A stretch of DNA of 26,913 bases from Pigoraptor vietnamica (taxonomy: Eukaryota; Opisthokonta; Filasterea). The translations under genes were made by a program, and so were the position numbers. Positions 1 through 10,400 of the stretch are shown here, piece by piece. Each line of letters starts with the position of its first letter. Within the stretch, counting starts at the first letter, position 1. The DNA is taken from assembly GCA_943704525.1 (NCBI GenBank), contig CALSCQ010001388.1, positions 1 through 26,913 of the forward strand. Direction: 5' to 3'. The notes beneath the pieces are model-generated. The model ran no database searches, had not been told where the DNA came from, and worked only from the letters and a program-made list of their open reading frames with translations.

Positions 1-86
1 CACCAATAAACGGTGAAAGGGAAAGAAGAAGAGAAGAGGTGACCGCACGCAAGGCCATTCGAATTCAAATAACCCCGCGGGTGCAA

Positions 87-94
87 TCACGTGA
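87..94. promoter_or_regulatory. TCACGTGA palindrome (extended E-box)
   Basis: Perfect 8-bp palindrome about 220 bp upstream of the first start codon. It contains the E-box core CACGTG, bound in known systems by bHLH-zip factors of the USF/MITF/TFE type. The same octamer recurs upstream of other genes in the window, so a promoter role is likely, but the binding factor is inference. Confidence 0.5.
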
Positions 95-175
95 CGCCCC
101 GCCCCGTATGTGAAGGCTAAACCGGCACTTCACAACATTAGTTCCCTTGTAACTATTTAGGGAAACATTTCTTGA

Positions 176-183
176 TCACGTGA
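176..183. promoter_or_regulatory. TCACGTGA palindrome (extended E-box)
   Basis: Second copy of the octamer, about 130 bp upstream of the first start codon and 89 bp from the first copy. Paired copies in one promoter region strengthen the case that it is functional. Confidence 0.5.
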
Positions 184-309
184 GTTGCACACGGCAGTGC
201 ACCCGATGCACAACAGCAGCGCTCTCATCGCTTATTTTCCCAGCGACTGTTTCACTCTCCACTCTCACTCACTTAATTCACATCGGCCAGTGTGGCGCTC
301 ATTGCCGCC

Positions 310-2052
310 ATGTTGGCCCTGTGGCGAGCGCCGCACGCGGCCCCGCGTTGGGCGCGATTGGGTCGCACGATTGTGCGCGCGTACACCGCGAACAACGACG
401 ACGGAAAGGGCTCGGTGCGTGGTTGTGTATTCACTCCGGTTGACACGCACCCACCTCGACCCCACAATCTCATATTGTATCTGACAACGCTTGTGTTGCA
501 GAAGCCGTCGTCTGATGAGTTTGACGTCCGACCAGCAAGCGGAGCGCCGAAGTCCACATTGTCGCTAGTGGAAATGCTCACGTGGGTGCTTTGGATTCCC
601 CGTTGTCGGTGTTGTGCGTATTATAGGGGCATGTGCGTTAGATCTCTGGCCGAATCGAACCGATTCCCTTTTATTTTATTATTTTATTGATTTCTGCGTA
701 AACAAAATGACGCACGCTGCACACGAAGGCGCCCACGCCGCGGATATAACACATGCACGCAAGCAGCGAATGAGTCTTGGGTTTGTTCTTCGAGAGTTCT
801 CAATGCCTGTGTGTTTGTGCCCAACGCGTCTCCAGGCGGCCGAAGCAGCAGTCTGCCGTGAAGAGTGAGCCGAAGATTGTGTCGACGGAGGAGCTCAAAC
901 GGACGATTATGAGCGTGGAACGACCCAACGAGCGCAAGAAGGCGGTATCGCTGCTGGACAAGCCCGACCGAAAGCAAGTGTCCCTCGACGCCGAGCCATT
1001 GGGTGCGTGCCGTGTTGCGTTTGCTGAACTCGCGCGTTCTCCCACTCAATGCCTGTGGCTGCGCATCCGTTTCGCTCTCCCATTGAGCGTCTGTTCTTGT
1101 TCTGCGAGAAACTTTTGTCTCGAGTTCAAAAGAACACTTCCCTCCTGTCCCAACCCTATGCTTACTTCTCTTCATTGTGCGGATTGTCGTCCCCACAGGT
1201 CTGTTTGCGCCCAACTCGGCCGTGGCTGTGGCTGTGCCCGTGCAGGCCGCGAAAGGGCGCCCAGAGTCGATCGACGACGACGATTTGCCCCCAATCGACG
1301 ACAGCGCATGGAACGACGACGAGTCGCCCGAAAAGGCATCCGTGGAAAAGGACGAGCTGTCGAAAGCGCGCAACGAGCTCGCACGTGCTGACGAAGAGTA
1401 TGACGCGAGCCAGGCCTTCGTGCCCCCCCAACCCATCCCGCGGTTCAAGGACTATCTTCCGAAGCCCGACGGCACGCCAACTGACGCGGCACGGCTGGAG
1501 GAGCTGCGGGAGATGATGGAATACGCGCAAGGGCTGCGCGTCTACCTCGACCACGCTTTGACGGACTTGTGCAAGGAGCAGGTTCTGGAGGCGCAGTCGC
1601 ACGCTGCGCTCAACTACAAATCGTCGCTCGAGAAGCGCTGCAATGTCGTGGGCGCCATGACGCCGCCGGGGGAAGAGACGTTCGAGGACCACATGAACAT
1701 TGGCAAATTTATCGACGAGCTGGAGCTCCCGGAGTCCGGCGAGCGTGCGCTGCTCGAGCGCGCTAGGCACGAACTGCGCTTCAACCCGACGTACACGATC
1801 CGGGAGAAGGAGAAGTGCCTCGAGCTGCTCGCGCACAACCTCTTCACCGCCGCCCCCGTGGCCGAGGCTGCTCCAGCGGCGCCCGTGGTCGTCGAGGATC
1901 AGCAGGCGGCGATGGACAAGAAGGGGAAGAAGGGACGGCGCGAGGACAATGAGCTGGAGCGACTGCTGCGGGGAGACAAGCCCAGCAGGGGCAGCCAGAA
2001 GGGCGCGCAAAAGGGCGCAAAGCCGCCGCCATCCAAGAAGGGTAAAAAGTAG
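310..2052 (+). CDS. Unknown protein with mitochondrial-type leader (4 exons)
   Basis: Exons 310-414, 502-581, 836-1002 and 1199-2052; 401 residues. All three junctions keep frame (phases 0, 2, 1), with donors GTGCGT, GTGGGT and GTGCGT and CAG acceptors. The first ~30 residues are rich in Arg and Ala with no acidic residue (start MLALWRAPHAAPRWARLGRT), which reads as a mitochondrial presequence ending near VRAYTAN. The middle is acidic and low in complexity (SIDDDDLPPIDDSAWNDDE). The best-structured part is the last third, with helical stretches around YAQGLRVYLDHALTDL and FIDELELPESGERALLERA. The tail is strongly basic (Lys/Gly rich, ends KKGKK), which suits RNA or ribosome binding. I do not recognise the family. 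A mitochondrial ribosomal or assembly protein is a guess from the leader and basic tail only. The ATG at 310 is the first in the frame and opens the leader. Confidence 0.75.
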
Positions 2053-2187
2053 TACATGGCATGCGTGCGGATCTCTTGCGCTGCGCTGCGCTGTGCGTTG
2101 CGTCGTCTCACCGGCCGTGTTGTCACTGGGTGAATATACACGGAGAAGAAATAGGACTTCGGTGCGTGTGCGCGTGACGTCGCGATT

Positions 2188-2197
2188 GTCACGTGAC
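2188..2197. promoter_or_regulatory. GTCACGTGAC palindrome (extended E-box)
   Basis: A 10-bp perfect palindrome around the TCACGTGA octamer, about 320 bp upstream of the second gene. GTCACGTGAC is the classic high-affinity form of this E-box in animals; the factor here is unknown. Confidence 0.5.
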
Positions 2198-2313
2198 TCA
2201 ATCTCACCCCGGATATCGCGTGAGCCAGTTGATTGGGGGAATTTGAATTATTTCGGCTTCAATTCACTATGAAATTGCTATGGACTCGAATTTTATTAGC
2301 ATTCTCACACACT

Positions 2314-2315
<2 letters not shown>

Positions 2316-2398
<83 letters not shown>
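2316..2398. repeat. (CT)n microsatellite
   Basis: About 83 bp of nearly perfect TC dinucleotide repeat with one interruption near 2382, lying about 120 bp upstream of the start codon at 2517. Such polypurine/polypyrimidine tracts can act as GAGA-type promoter elements or form triplex DNA; here this is only a possibility. Confidence 0.95.
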
Positions 2399-2516
2399 GT
2401 GTCTCCCATCGCTCGCCGTGAATCGTCCGCCCGTTCGCCCTTTTACAAGAGCGAGACGTCGTCTGCAATTGCGTGTGGCGCACTATCCCCTCCGTCTCTC
2501 TCCTCGCGCTGCAACC

Positions 2517-2905
2517 ATGTTCTCCGCCTTCGCCCGCCGCGCCGTGCGGCCGATGGGTCGTCGCCTCGCGTCGCACGCGGCCGAGCACGCCGTTGCGCCC
2601 AAGATTGAGCCCGTTGTCATCCCTATGCCTTCGGCAAAGCCCAACGCGCGTGCGTTTGCGCGCAAGTGGACGCCCGACGTCAACGAGAACACGTACCTCG
2701 CGCTCGGCGTTGGCGCCTTCTTTGTCTCGATCATCATTGTGAGTGGACTTCTTTCATCCACTCTTTTAATGCATTTTTGTATTCCACTTGTTTGCTGCTT
2801 TTAAGTGCTTTTGAGTGCCTTGTGTGTGTCGCACAACAACACATAATCCCACCCATTCACTCCAGATAACAAAAAATGCACAACTCGCATGAACAAACTG
2901 AAGCA

Positions 2906-2937
<32 letters not shown>

Positions 2938-3326
2938 CACATACACACACACCAACAAATATGTGAGGTTTTGGATGTGTGTGTGTGTGATTCTGTGTGC
3001 GGTGTGCGCGTTACATATCTTGTGTGTGCGGTAGTGTGCGCCTGTATCCTGAGACGTTGCAAGGCGGTGCGTGAGTGAGTGTAGTGAGCGCTTATAGTGA
3101 TTTGGACGCCCACGTTCGCCTCTTGGGTATACACTTTCCTTCGATCGAGGCAATGACTGTCTTGGCGTCGCGTATGCGTGCATCTCTATTGACATCAGTC
3201 TTCTCCCCAACTTCTTACGTGCTGTGCGATCTTTCTCAGGCCGCGTCGATGGGCACGTTCAAGCACTTCAACATTGTTCGCCATGGCTACGCCCAGGCGT
3301 CGAAGCCCGTCCCGCGCACGGAATAG
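2517..3326 (+). CDS. Small single-span protein with mitochondrial-type leader (2 exons)
   Basis: Exons 2517-2738 and 3240-3326, joined in phase 0 across a 501-nt intron with donor GTGAGT and acceptor TTTCTCAG; 102 residues. The N-terminus (MFSAFARRAVRPMGRRLASH) is basic, free of acidic residues and amphipathic, typical of a mitochondrial presequence. One hydrophobic segment, about residues 60-78 (YLALGVGAFFVSIII then AAS), is interrupted exactly by the intron. The C-terminus is short and basic (FNIVRHGYAQ). Size, leader and single span fit a supernumerary subunit of an inner-membrane respiratory complex or of ATP synthase, but I cannot place it in a named family. The ATG at 2517 follows a CAACC context and is the only good start. 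Confidence 0.75.
2903..3040. repeat. CA then GT microsatellites inside the intron of the small mitochondrial-type gene
   Basis: The intron 2739-3239 carries a CACG/CA tract (about 2903-2952) followed by GT-rich runs (about 2976-3040). The two arms are roughly complementary, so the transcript could fold back on itself here. No coding role is supported. Confidence 0.8.
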
Positions 3327-3920
3327 ACGCGAAGCACTATTGCGCGTTGCATTTTTCCGTTTGTGCAGAGTGGGCGTGCGGGGGTTGAGGGCAACTGTAT
3401 TCTGAGGTCGTTGCTATGATTGCGTCGTCTAGCGGCGCTGATGACTTGGCGTGTACATATGAGCGTGGGCTTTGGGAGATCATAATCCCTGAGTTGATGG
3501 TGAATGGAGATTATCATGGAGTGCTACGGGCAACTTTTTGAACGTGATTGCGGAGTCGGAAGGATTATCGGGTGATTGGAAAGGTGCCAGTGTTTTTGCT
3601 TGTATTTATATGTGTCAGTTTGTGTGATTGTAGTGTGCGAGTAGTGTGTCACGAGTGTGTGCGTGCTAGGGAGATATGTGTGTCGGTGTGCAGAGATTAA
3701 CGTGCCGGCCGGGTTGGGAGGGTAGAGATCAGACGCAGTACCGGCTTTATTGGAGGGCCGAGTGAGTGAGGGAGAGAGGGAGAGATCAGTCAGACGTGTC
3801 GGCTCCACTGGGAGGGTAAAGAGAAGGAGACGCCGGAGAGGACTGTGACTGAGCGTCGTGCTCCGAGTTGGAGTCCGGAACGGCCGGGCCCGGCAAGGCT
3901 CAGTGATCGGGGCGGCGCCG

Positions 3921-4041
3921 GGCCCTCGACCAGCACTGGTAGACCATCATGTGCGGCTCAGAGTGCGTGTGCTGCGCCAGGCCCTCGGCCAGCACTTGTA
4001 GACCGTCATGTGCGGCCGCTCAGAGTGCGTGTTCTGCGGTG
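3921..4041. repeat. Tandem duplication, about 59-bp unit, two copies
   Basis: Copy 1 is 3921-3979 and copy 2 about 3980-4041. Both begin GGCCCTCG, share AGACC(A/G)TCATGTGCGG, then CTCAGAGTGCGTGT, and differ by a few substitutions and a 3-bp insertion in copy 2. It lies about 400 bp upstream of the laminin-like start codon. Confidence 0.85.
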
Positions 4042-4114
4042 TGTGGCGGGCTGCCTCTGCTGACCAATTCGGTGCCGAACATTACTCAGATGTATGTGAA
4101 GTGGCCCGTCACAG

Positions 4115-4122
4115 TGACGTCA
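4115..4122. promoter_or_regulatory. CRE palindrome TGACGTCA
   Basis: A perfect 8-bp CRE, the classic target of CREB/ATF-type bZIP dimers, about 290 bp upstream of the laminin-like start codon. A bZIP-containing membrane protein is encoded in this same window; a link between the two is speculative. Confidence 0.5.
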
Positions 4123-4142
4123 TTTCCACAAATCCCACATGC

Positions 4143-4150
4143 TCACGTGA
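4143..4150. promoter_or_regulatory. TCACGTGA palindrome (extended E-box)
   Basis: Octamer 20 bp downstream of the CRE and about 260 bp upstream of the laminin-like start codon. It is the same element seen in the two preceding promoters. Confidence 0.5.
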
Positions 4151-4411
4151 CGCAAATCACACACATGGGCTGGGCCTGACCACACCCCCTGGGGAATACA
4201 AATTAGGAAATGCCCATCGCTGAACCGCGCCCCTCGCTGTCGGCCACACACCCGTGCCCTCAATTTCGCCGAGAGACTCACCTGCTCTTCTCTTTGTGCT
4301 CAAGGCTTCAGTCGCACATCACTCTTCAATCCTCCCCCGGCTCGTCAGTTCTGAAAAGCGGCGCGGACAGCCGGTGTATTGCTGGCCCGTTGCCCCCGGA
4401 TTGGAGTGAAA

Positions 4412-7400
4412 ATGGCGCTCACTCGCGCAGTGTTCCTGTGCGCGGTTGCGGCGGCGATTGTTGTGGTCGCGCACGCAGCGGCGCCGAGCTCTCCGAATGC
4501 TCGCTGTGAGGACGCCATTCCCGAGAAAGCCGCGAGCATTTTCGGCGATGGAATCGAGGCTTCCCTGTCTTTTGAAGGATTCGTCGACTTTGCCACGGAC
4601 GGCGGTAAGGAGATTGACACGACGGACGGCGGCGCTCTTGCCGATTGCATGGGCAAGTTCGGCCTCGGCGCAAATCGCTTCACGTCGTTCCATTCGATTC
4701 GCCCGGACGGCGACTACATGTACTCGATTGGCTTCTGCAGCCGCGACGCCGCGGACGGCAAGCTCCAGGTGGTCGTGTACGAGGCCGACAGCTGCGACGA
4801 CACGCCCAAGTGCGTTCCCGGGCTTGATGTGACGGGTGATTGCGGCGGCGCGGTTCTGTTTCGCGCACGTCGGGGCGTCCGCTACTTTGTTGTCGTCATC
4901 AACGGCGAGGCGGACCCCACGAAGGTGACGCGCCCCTACAGCCTCGACGTCCACCGCTACGAGTGCAGCGACTCGGGCTCTCTCCGGTGCGACACGGACG
5001 GGACGGCCATTGCGTGCGACGACGGGTACGTGAAGTTTTTCGACAACGACGTTCCGAGGTGCGTCCAGGACGTTTCCATTTCGCGCGTGGGGAATGCGCC
5101 GATCGAAGGCCAGTCGTTTACGATGCAGGCGAACGCGGGCGGCAACGTTCTGAATGAGCCTATCCTCGCGAGCGAGATCACGTGGTATTTCCGCCACGAG
5201 CGCGACGCGGAGGTCACGCAGCTGACGGACCATCCGATCACGAAGTCGCCCACCAACTCTCCCCCCGTGAGCCTCATGACGTCCGGCGCCGGGCCCCTCC
5301 AGAAGCAGCAGCTCGTCATTGACCGCGCGTTTTCGAACTGGCGCAAGTACTTTTTCTCGGCCAAGGTGGAGCGCGGCGGCAAGACGTACTGGTCGCCCGA
5401 GTTCCAGGTGACCCTCAGCACCCTCCGCGCGTTCCCCGTCGAGAGCATCGACAACATTCTCAACGGCAAGACGGTGAGCGAGTACTGGCACCCGACGAAC
5501 AACTGGCCCGCGTTTGAGCGCTACGTCTACTCTGTCAACATTGCCGGCGCGACGGGCACGCGCGTGTACCTCACGGCGCCCGTGTACACGGAGAACAGCG
5601 GCTCGATGACGGTTAAGCGCAACGCCGTGCCGACGGCGGTGGCGACGACGGTCGTCAAGGATATTGGCAACCAGTGGTTCACGGTCATCTGCGACCACGT
5701 GATCCTCAAGTTTGACGGCTCGAGCTACAGCGACGCGGCGACGCGCAAGACGCACATCCAGACGACGCTGGAGACTGCGCTCAAGGCGCTGATGGACGAC
5801 GGGAAGACGACGCCCGCCCCCTTTGGAGTGTCGGTGTACATTACGTCCTCTGTTCCCGCCATTACGAGCGGGCCGTACGAGGTGAACCTCTACGCTATGA
5901 ACTATCGCACGGGCAAGCCGATTGCGCTCGCGGATATTGTCACCGCCATCAACTGGAACGGCAACGCCGCCAGCGCCGGCAGCACGAGCATCTTCACGGC
6001 CGCGACCGTGGGCAAGCTGACGACCGGCACGACCACGACTGGCCCCACGTTTTGCACCCTTCTCTGCTCGGACAACTCTTACGTGACGACGCGAACGGAC
6101 ACGAACGGGTTTGTCGCCGTGGCGCCCGCCGACACGCTCAACCTGGGCTCGCGCTGGAGCATTGAGGCCGCCGACGGGGAGGTGAAGCTCGATGCCCCCT
6201 ACCAGTCGCGCGTCGTCCTCAAGTCGCTCAACACTGGAGCCGCCGCCTTCACGAACAAGTACGTCGCTGCGAACATTGTCCTGTCGAGCGACTTTACGAC
6301 GGTGCAGTCGTCGACCTTCTCGTACGTCGCCGCCAAGGCCGACGCGCTTGTCTTTGAGATTACGAACGCCGCGACGTACTTCCTCTTCACGTCGGACCCG
6401 AGCAAGACGATGCAGTACACGTCGACCAAGTGCCCGCCGCGCTCGTTTGGCAAGTCGGCGACGGATATTAGCACGCCTTCGCAGTGCGCGTCCACGTCGG
6501 TGTTCCCTGCGAACGACCCGACGTACCGCCGCTACGAGATTGACCTCGGCGGCGAGTTTTCGCTCAACGGCTTTGCGGCCGCGACGGCCTACTACACGCT
6601 TGCGGACACGACCAAGACGAGCCAGCGCCCCTTCCGCATTGCCGCGAAGCTGAAGGCCGAGGACGCCTACACGTCGCTCACGACGGCGATTGGCGCGGAC
6701 GAGGGCACGCGGTGCCGCTCGTTTATTCCCAGCCCCTGCCGCGACGCGCCCATTTCCGCGAACATTATCGGCTACACGCGTTCGAAGACGTTCCCCGGCG
6801 GCGTCCGGGACGGCATGCTCGGGTGGCGCTACCTGCGGATCGAGTTTGACACGATGCTCGCCAACATTGCCAAGGTTGCGATCGACCAGCGCTTCTTTAT
6901 CTTTGAGCGCGTCACCGTGGACGGCATGTGCCCCTGCAACGGCCACTCTGGAGCGTGCGACCCGTCGAACGGCTACTGCGCCCTCAGCGTCGGCAACGGC
7001 GACGGCGAGAACCTTGCGTTCACCGACACGACTTCGCTCGGCGAGAACTATCCCGCGCAGTCGAAGGGCAAGGACGCGCTCGTCAACTGCCAGCACCGCA
7101 CGGCCGGCATCAAGTGCGACGTGTGCGAGGTCGGCTTCTACGCGTCGTCGCCGGTCATCAACCACGGCTTCCCCGACGTGACGTACGATCAGATTGGTAA
7201 CCCCTCGATCCCGGTCGTGACGCCCGAGGAAATTCGCAACCTCCAGTTTTTCTACTACGACTTTGACCTCACGCCCGCGCAGACGAACCGCTACATGGTG
7301 CCCGACGACTCTGATGACGGCGTGAACGGCTTTTCGGAAGTGTACAAGCTGTTCTTTGGCAACGGCGAAGTGTGCCGCGTCTGCGAGTGCAACGGCCACG

Positions 7401-10400
7401 CTCGCTCCGAGTGGGATCCCAACGTCAGCCCCTCACTCACGGACCCCTGCGACGTGGAGACGGGCGTCTGCGACTGCCACCCGGACACAAACACGGAGGG
7501 CGACCACTGCGAGACGTGCATGGACAACTACTGCCGTCCGCTCTGCTACGACGACTCGGACCCGAGCTGCTTCCGCTCTGCGTGCTACGAGTGCATGTGC
7601 AACAAGCACTCGATCGGCTACGACGCGGGCGCAAACCAGGACCGCTGCGAGAAGATGGGCTGCGGCTGCGCGTGCGACCCGACGCACAACGTCGACGGCG
7701 CATTCTGCCAGAACTGCAAGTACGGGTACCACAGCGACGACGGCACGGGCCTCGACGGCAAGGTGTGCTCGGCGTGCGCGTGCAACGGACACAAGAAGTT
7801 TGCCGCCCTCGGAGAGGTGCCCGACGGCGTCGACGACCTTGCCGAGTCGTGCAACGCGGTCGCCGGCCACTGCATGCAGAACTGGTACGGCGAGAAGGAG
7901 GCCTGCCTCGACAACACGTTTGGGTCGTCCTGCCAGTACTGCCTCCCCGACTACTACCGCCCTTACCTTGCGGGCACGACGAACATCTCCCCGCGCGACT
8001 CGTGCACCAGCTGCCAGTGCGGACCCTCGGCGGAGGGGCGCGCGCTTGCGGACCGCGGCTACGGGTGGGAGGACGGCAAGCTGGCAACGTGCGACCCGGA
8101 GGGCGGCCAGTGCTTCTGCGACGCCGCGAAGAACGTCAAGCTGAACGAGGAGCTCAACAAGTGCGAGTGCAAGGTTGGCTTCTGGCGGACGCCCGCGGAG
8201 GAGGCCAACGGCGACCCGTGCAAGCCGTGCAACTGCAACTCGCACAAGGACGATGACTTCTGCAACCCGACGACGGGCAACTGCGACGACGAGAGCAAAC
8301 TCTTCGGGGGCCTCTGCAAGGACAACACGCGCGGCGAGAAGTGCGAGCTGTGCATCGACGGCTTCTTCCGCGCCACGGGCGACCCGCTCTCGGCCGGTTG
8401 CGTGCCTTGCGACTGCACGGGCAACGGCGACAAGCTCCAGTCTGGCGAAGACACGTGCAACCCCGTCGGCGGCGCGTGCAACTGCAAGGGATGCACGACG
8501 GGAGCCAAGTGCGACGAGTGCGGCACGAGCTGCTTTAGCCAGCCGACCCGCGCCAACGGCGACAAGCTCGTGAAGGGCGTCCACGTGTGCAAGGCATGCC
8601 GCACGGACAGCTGCAACGGATGGAGCGACACGTGCGACAAGTGGTCCAGCGTCTGCTCGAACTGCGACGCCACGTCGAACACGGGCGGCGACCACTGCGA
8701 CACGTGTAAGGATGGCTACAAGCGCGACCTCTCGAAGGTCGCCTTCCTCGGCGCCACCAAGCCGTGGGACTACACGTTCACGGATGCCGACAACGCCGTT
8801 CTCCTCAAGACGACGTGCGTGCTTTGCCAATGCAACACGCACTCGACCAAGTGCGACGCAAAGACGGGCGAGTGCAGTGCATGCGGCGACAACACGGAGA
8901 ACGACAAGAGCGCCACGGGCACGGCGAGGTGCGACAAGTGCAAGGACAACTACTTCCGCAACAGCGAGGGCTACAACCCGTTCTCGTCGTGCGACCTCTA
9001 CGGCCAGTCGCCTCCCTCTCCCAAGACGGCGCAGGACGTGACGAAGGCGTGCGTGGCGTGCTCGCAGCACTGCTTCCTCGCGGGGGCCGGCGCCACGTGC
9101 ACGAAGTCCAACGGCAAGTGCACGAATTGCCCCACGGGCGCGACTGGCGACCGCTGCGAGCGCTGCACCCCCGGGTACTATGGCGAGCCGAGCAAGGGCA
9201 TTCCGTGCCGCAAGTGCGAGTGCTACGGCCACGAGTCGCCCGTCAACGTCGGCCGCAACGCCGGCAAGAACAAGGAGAACAAGATTAGCCCCCTGCAGCT
9301 CTGCGAGCACGGCGCTGACGCGACGCTGACGAACGTGTGCTTCCTCGAGTACTTGAGCATGGGCGCTGGCCCCGGGTCGGACGCCGAGAAGGCCAAGACG
9401 GACGCGTCGGTCGCCCTCAAGTACGTGCGGTGCGCGTGCGAGCAGGAGACGACGGACAAGGTGACGAACTGGAAGACGGGTCTCCTCATCAACGACGAGT
9501 CGAAGTACACTGGCCGCCAGTGCACGAGCTGCAACGCCAAGCGCTACTACGGCATTCCCACGACGCCGCTCGGCGCCGGTGGCTACGATGTTTGCCACGA
9601 CTGCGTGTGCTACTCGAACATCAACCTGTACGGGACGAGCGACAATTGCGTCACGTCGCTGCTCTCGCCCAAGTGCCAGAACTGCCTCGGACAGACGACG
9701 GGCGACGACTGCGGCACGTGCAAGGACGGATGGTACGGCAACCCGAAGCGCCAGGACCGCGCGGTCCTCGACGGCAGCGGCAACCCCAACAAGTGCTTCA
9801 AGTGCGACTGCAACGGCCAGTCGAAGACGCGCGTGGGTGTCGCATTGGGCATCGCCGGCGACACTTGCATTGGCGTCGGCGCGAACCCGAATCCCGGCGA
9901 CTACAAGTGCGGAGAGTGCCGCCCGGGCTACACGGGCGACGGGTGCGACCAGTGCGCGATTGGGTACCAGAAGTCGACGGCGAATGCCCTCGGCGACGGC
10001 CGCAAGGACAACCTTTACGTCGTCTGCACGCAGTGCGACTCGTGCACTACGGACCTCCTCAACGGAAAGCTCGTGCCCAACCAGCCCATCCTCAACGCCG
10101 TATACGACGGCGTCGCCACGCTCAACGCGTCGGTGCTGACGTATATTGGCCTCGACGGGTCGATCCTCAACGGAAAGCTCACGGACGCGCGGGACGCTGC
10201 GACGGACGCCGTGACCAAGTCGCACGAGGCGCTGAACGCGGCGAACCTGCTCGACACTGCGATTGACCAGCTGAAGAGCGACCAGGAGACGACGATTGGG
10301 AACATTCAGACGCAATTTAACACGGCCAAGCACAACATTGCCGGGGAGGCCGATGCCGACAGCCTGGCGATTATCGCCCTCACGACGGCCATCGGCGCGC

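Larger units (their letters stand above)
1..309. other. 5' intergenic region and promoter of the first gene
   Basis: No gene is supported here. The stretch holds two copies of the palindrome TCACGTGA (87-94 and 176-183) and a pyrimidine-rich tract around 248-272, just before the first start codon. AATAAA at 5-10 could be the polyadenylation signal of a + strand gene lying left of the window, but nothing else of such a gene is visible. Confidence 0.5.
2053..2516. other. Intergenic region and promoter of the second gene
   Basis: No gene is supported here. The region holds the extended palindrome GTCACGTGAC at 2188-2197, a TGACGTCG half-CRE near 2175 and a long pure CT tract at 2316-2398, about 120 bp upstream of the start codon at 2517. 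The tract is followed by more pyrimidine-rich sequence, which may be 5' UTR. Confidence 0.5.
3327..4411. other. Intergenic region and promoter of the laminin-like gene
   Basis: About 1.1 kb with no supported gene. It contains GA-rich stretches (3760-3845), a tandem duplication of about 59 bp (3921-4041), a CRE palindrome (4115-4122), a TCACGTGA octamer (4143-4150) and then about 260 bp leading to the start codon at 4412. Short open frames across the duplication look like chance. Confidence 0.5.

Noticed and set aside
310-2052. Assignment of the first gene to mitochondrial ribosomal protein mS35
   Set aside because: Only a vague similarity in one helical stretch; no signature residues could be named, so the function is left open.
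4319-7399. 1026-codon open frame on the minus strand, antisense to the laminin-like gene
   Set aside because: Its product is a low-complexity run of Arg, Val, Ala and Leu with no domain. It arises because GC-rich sense codons rarely give antisense stops.
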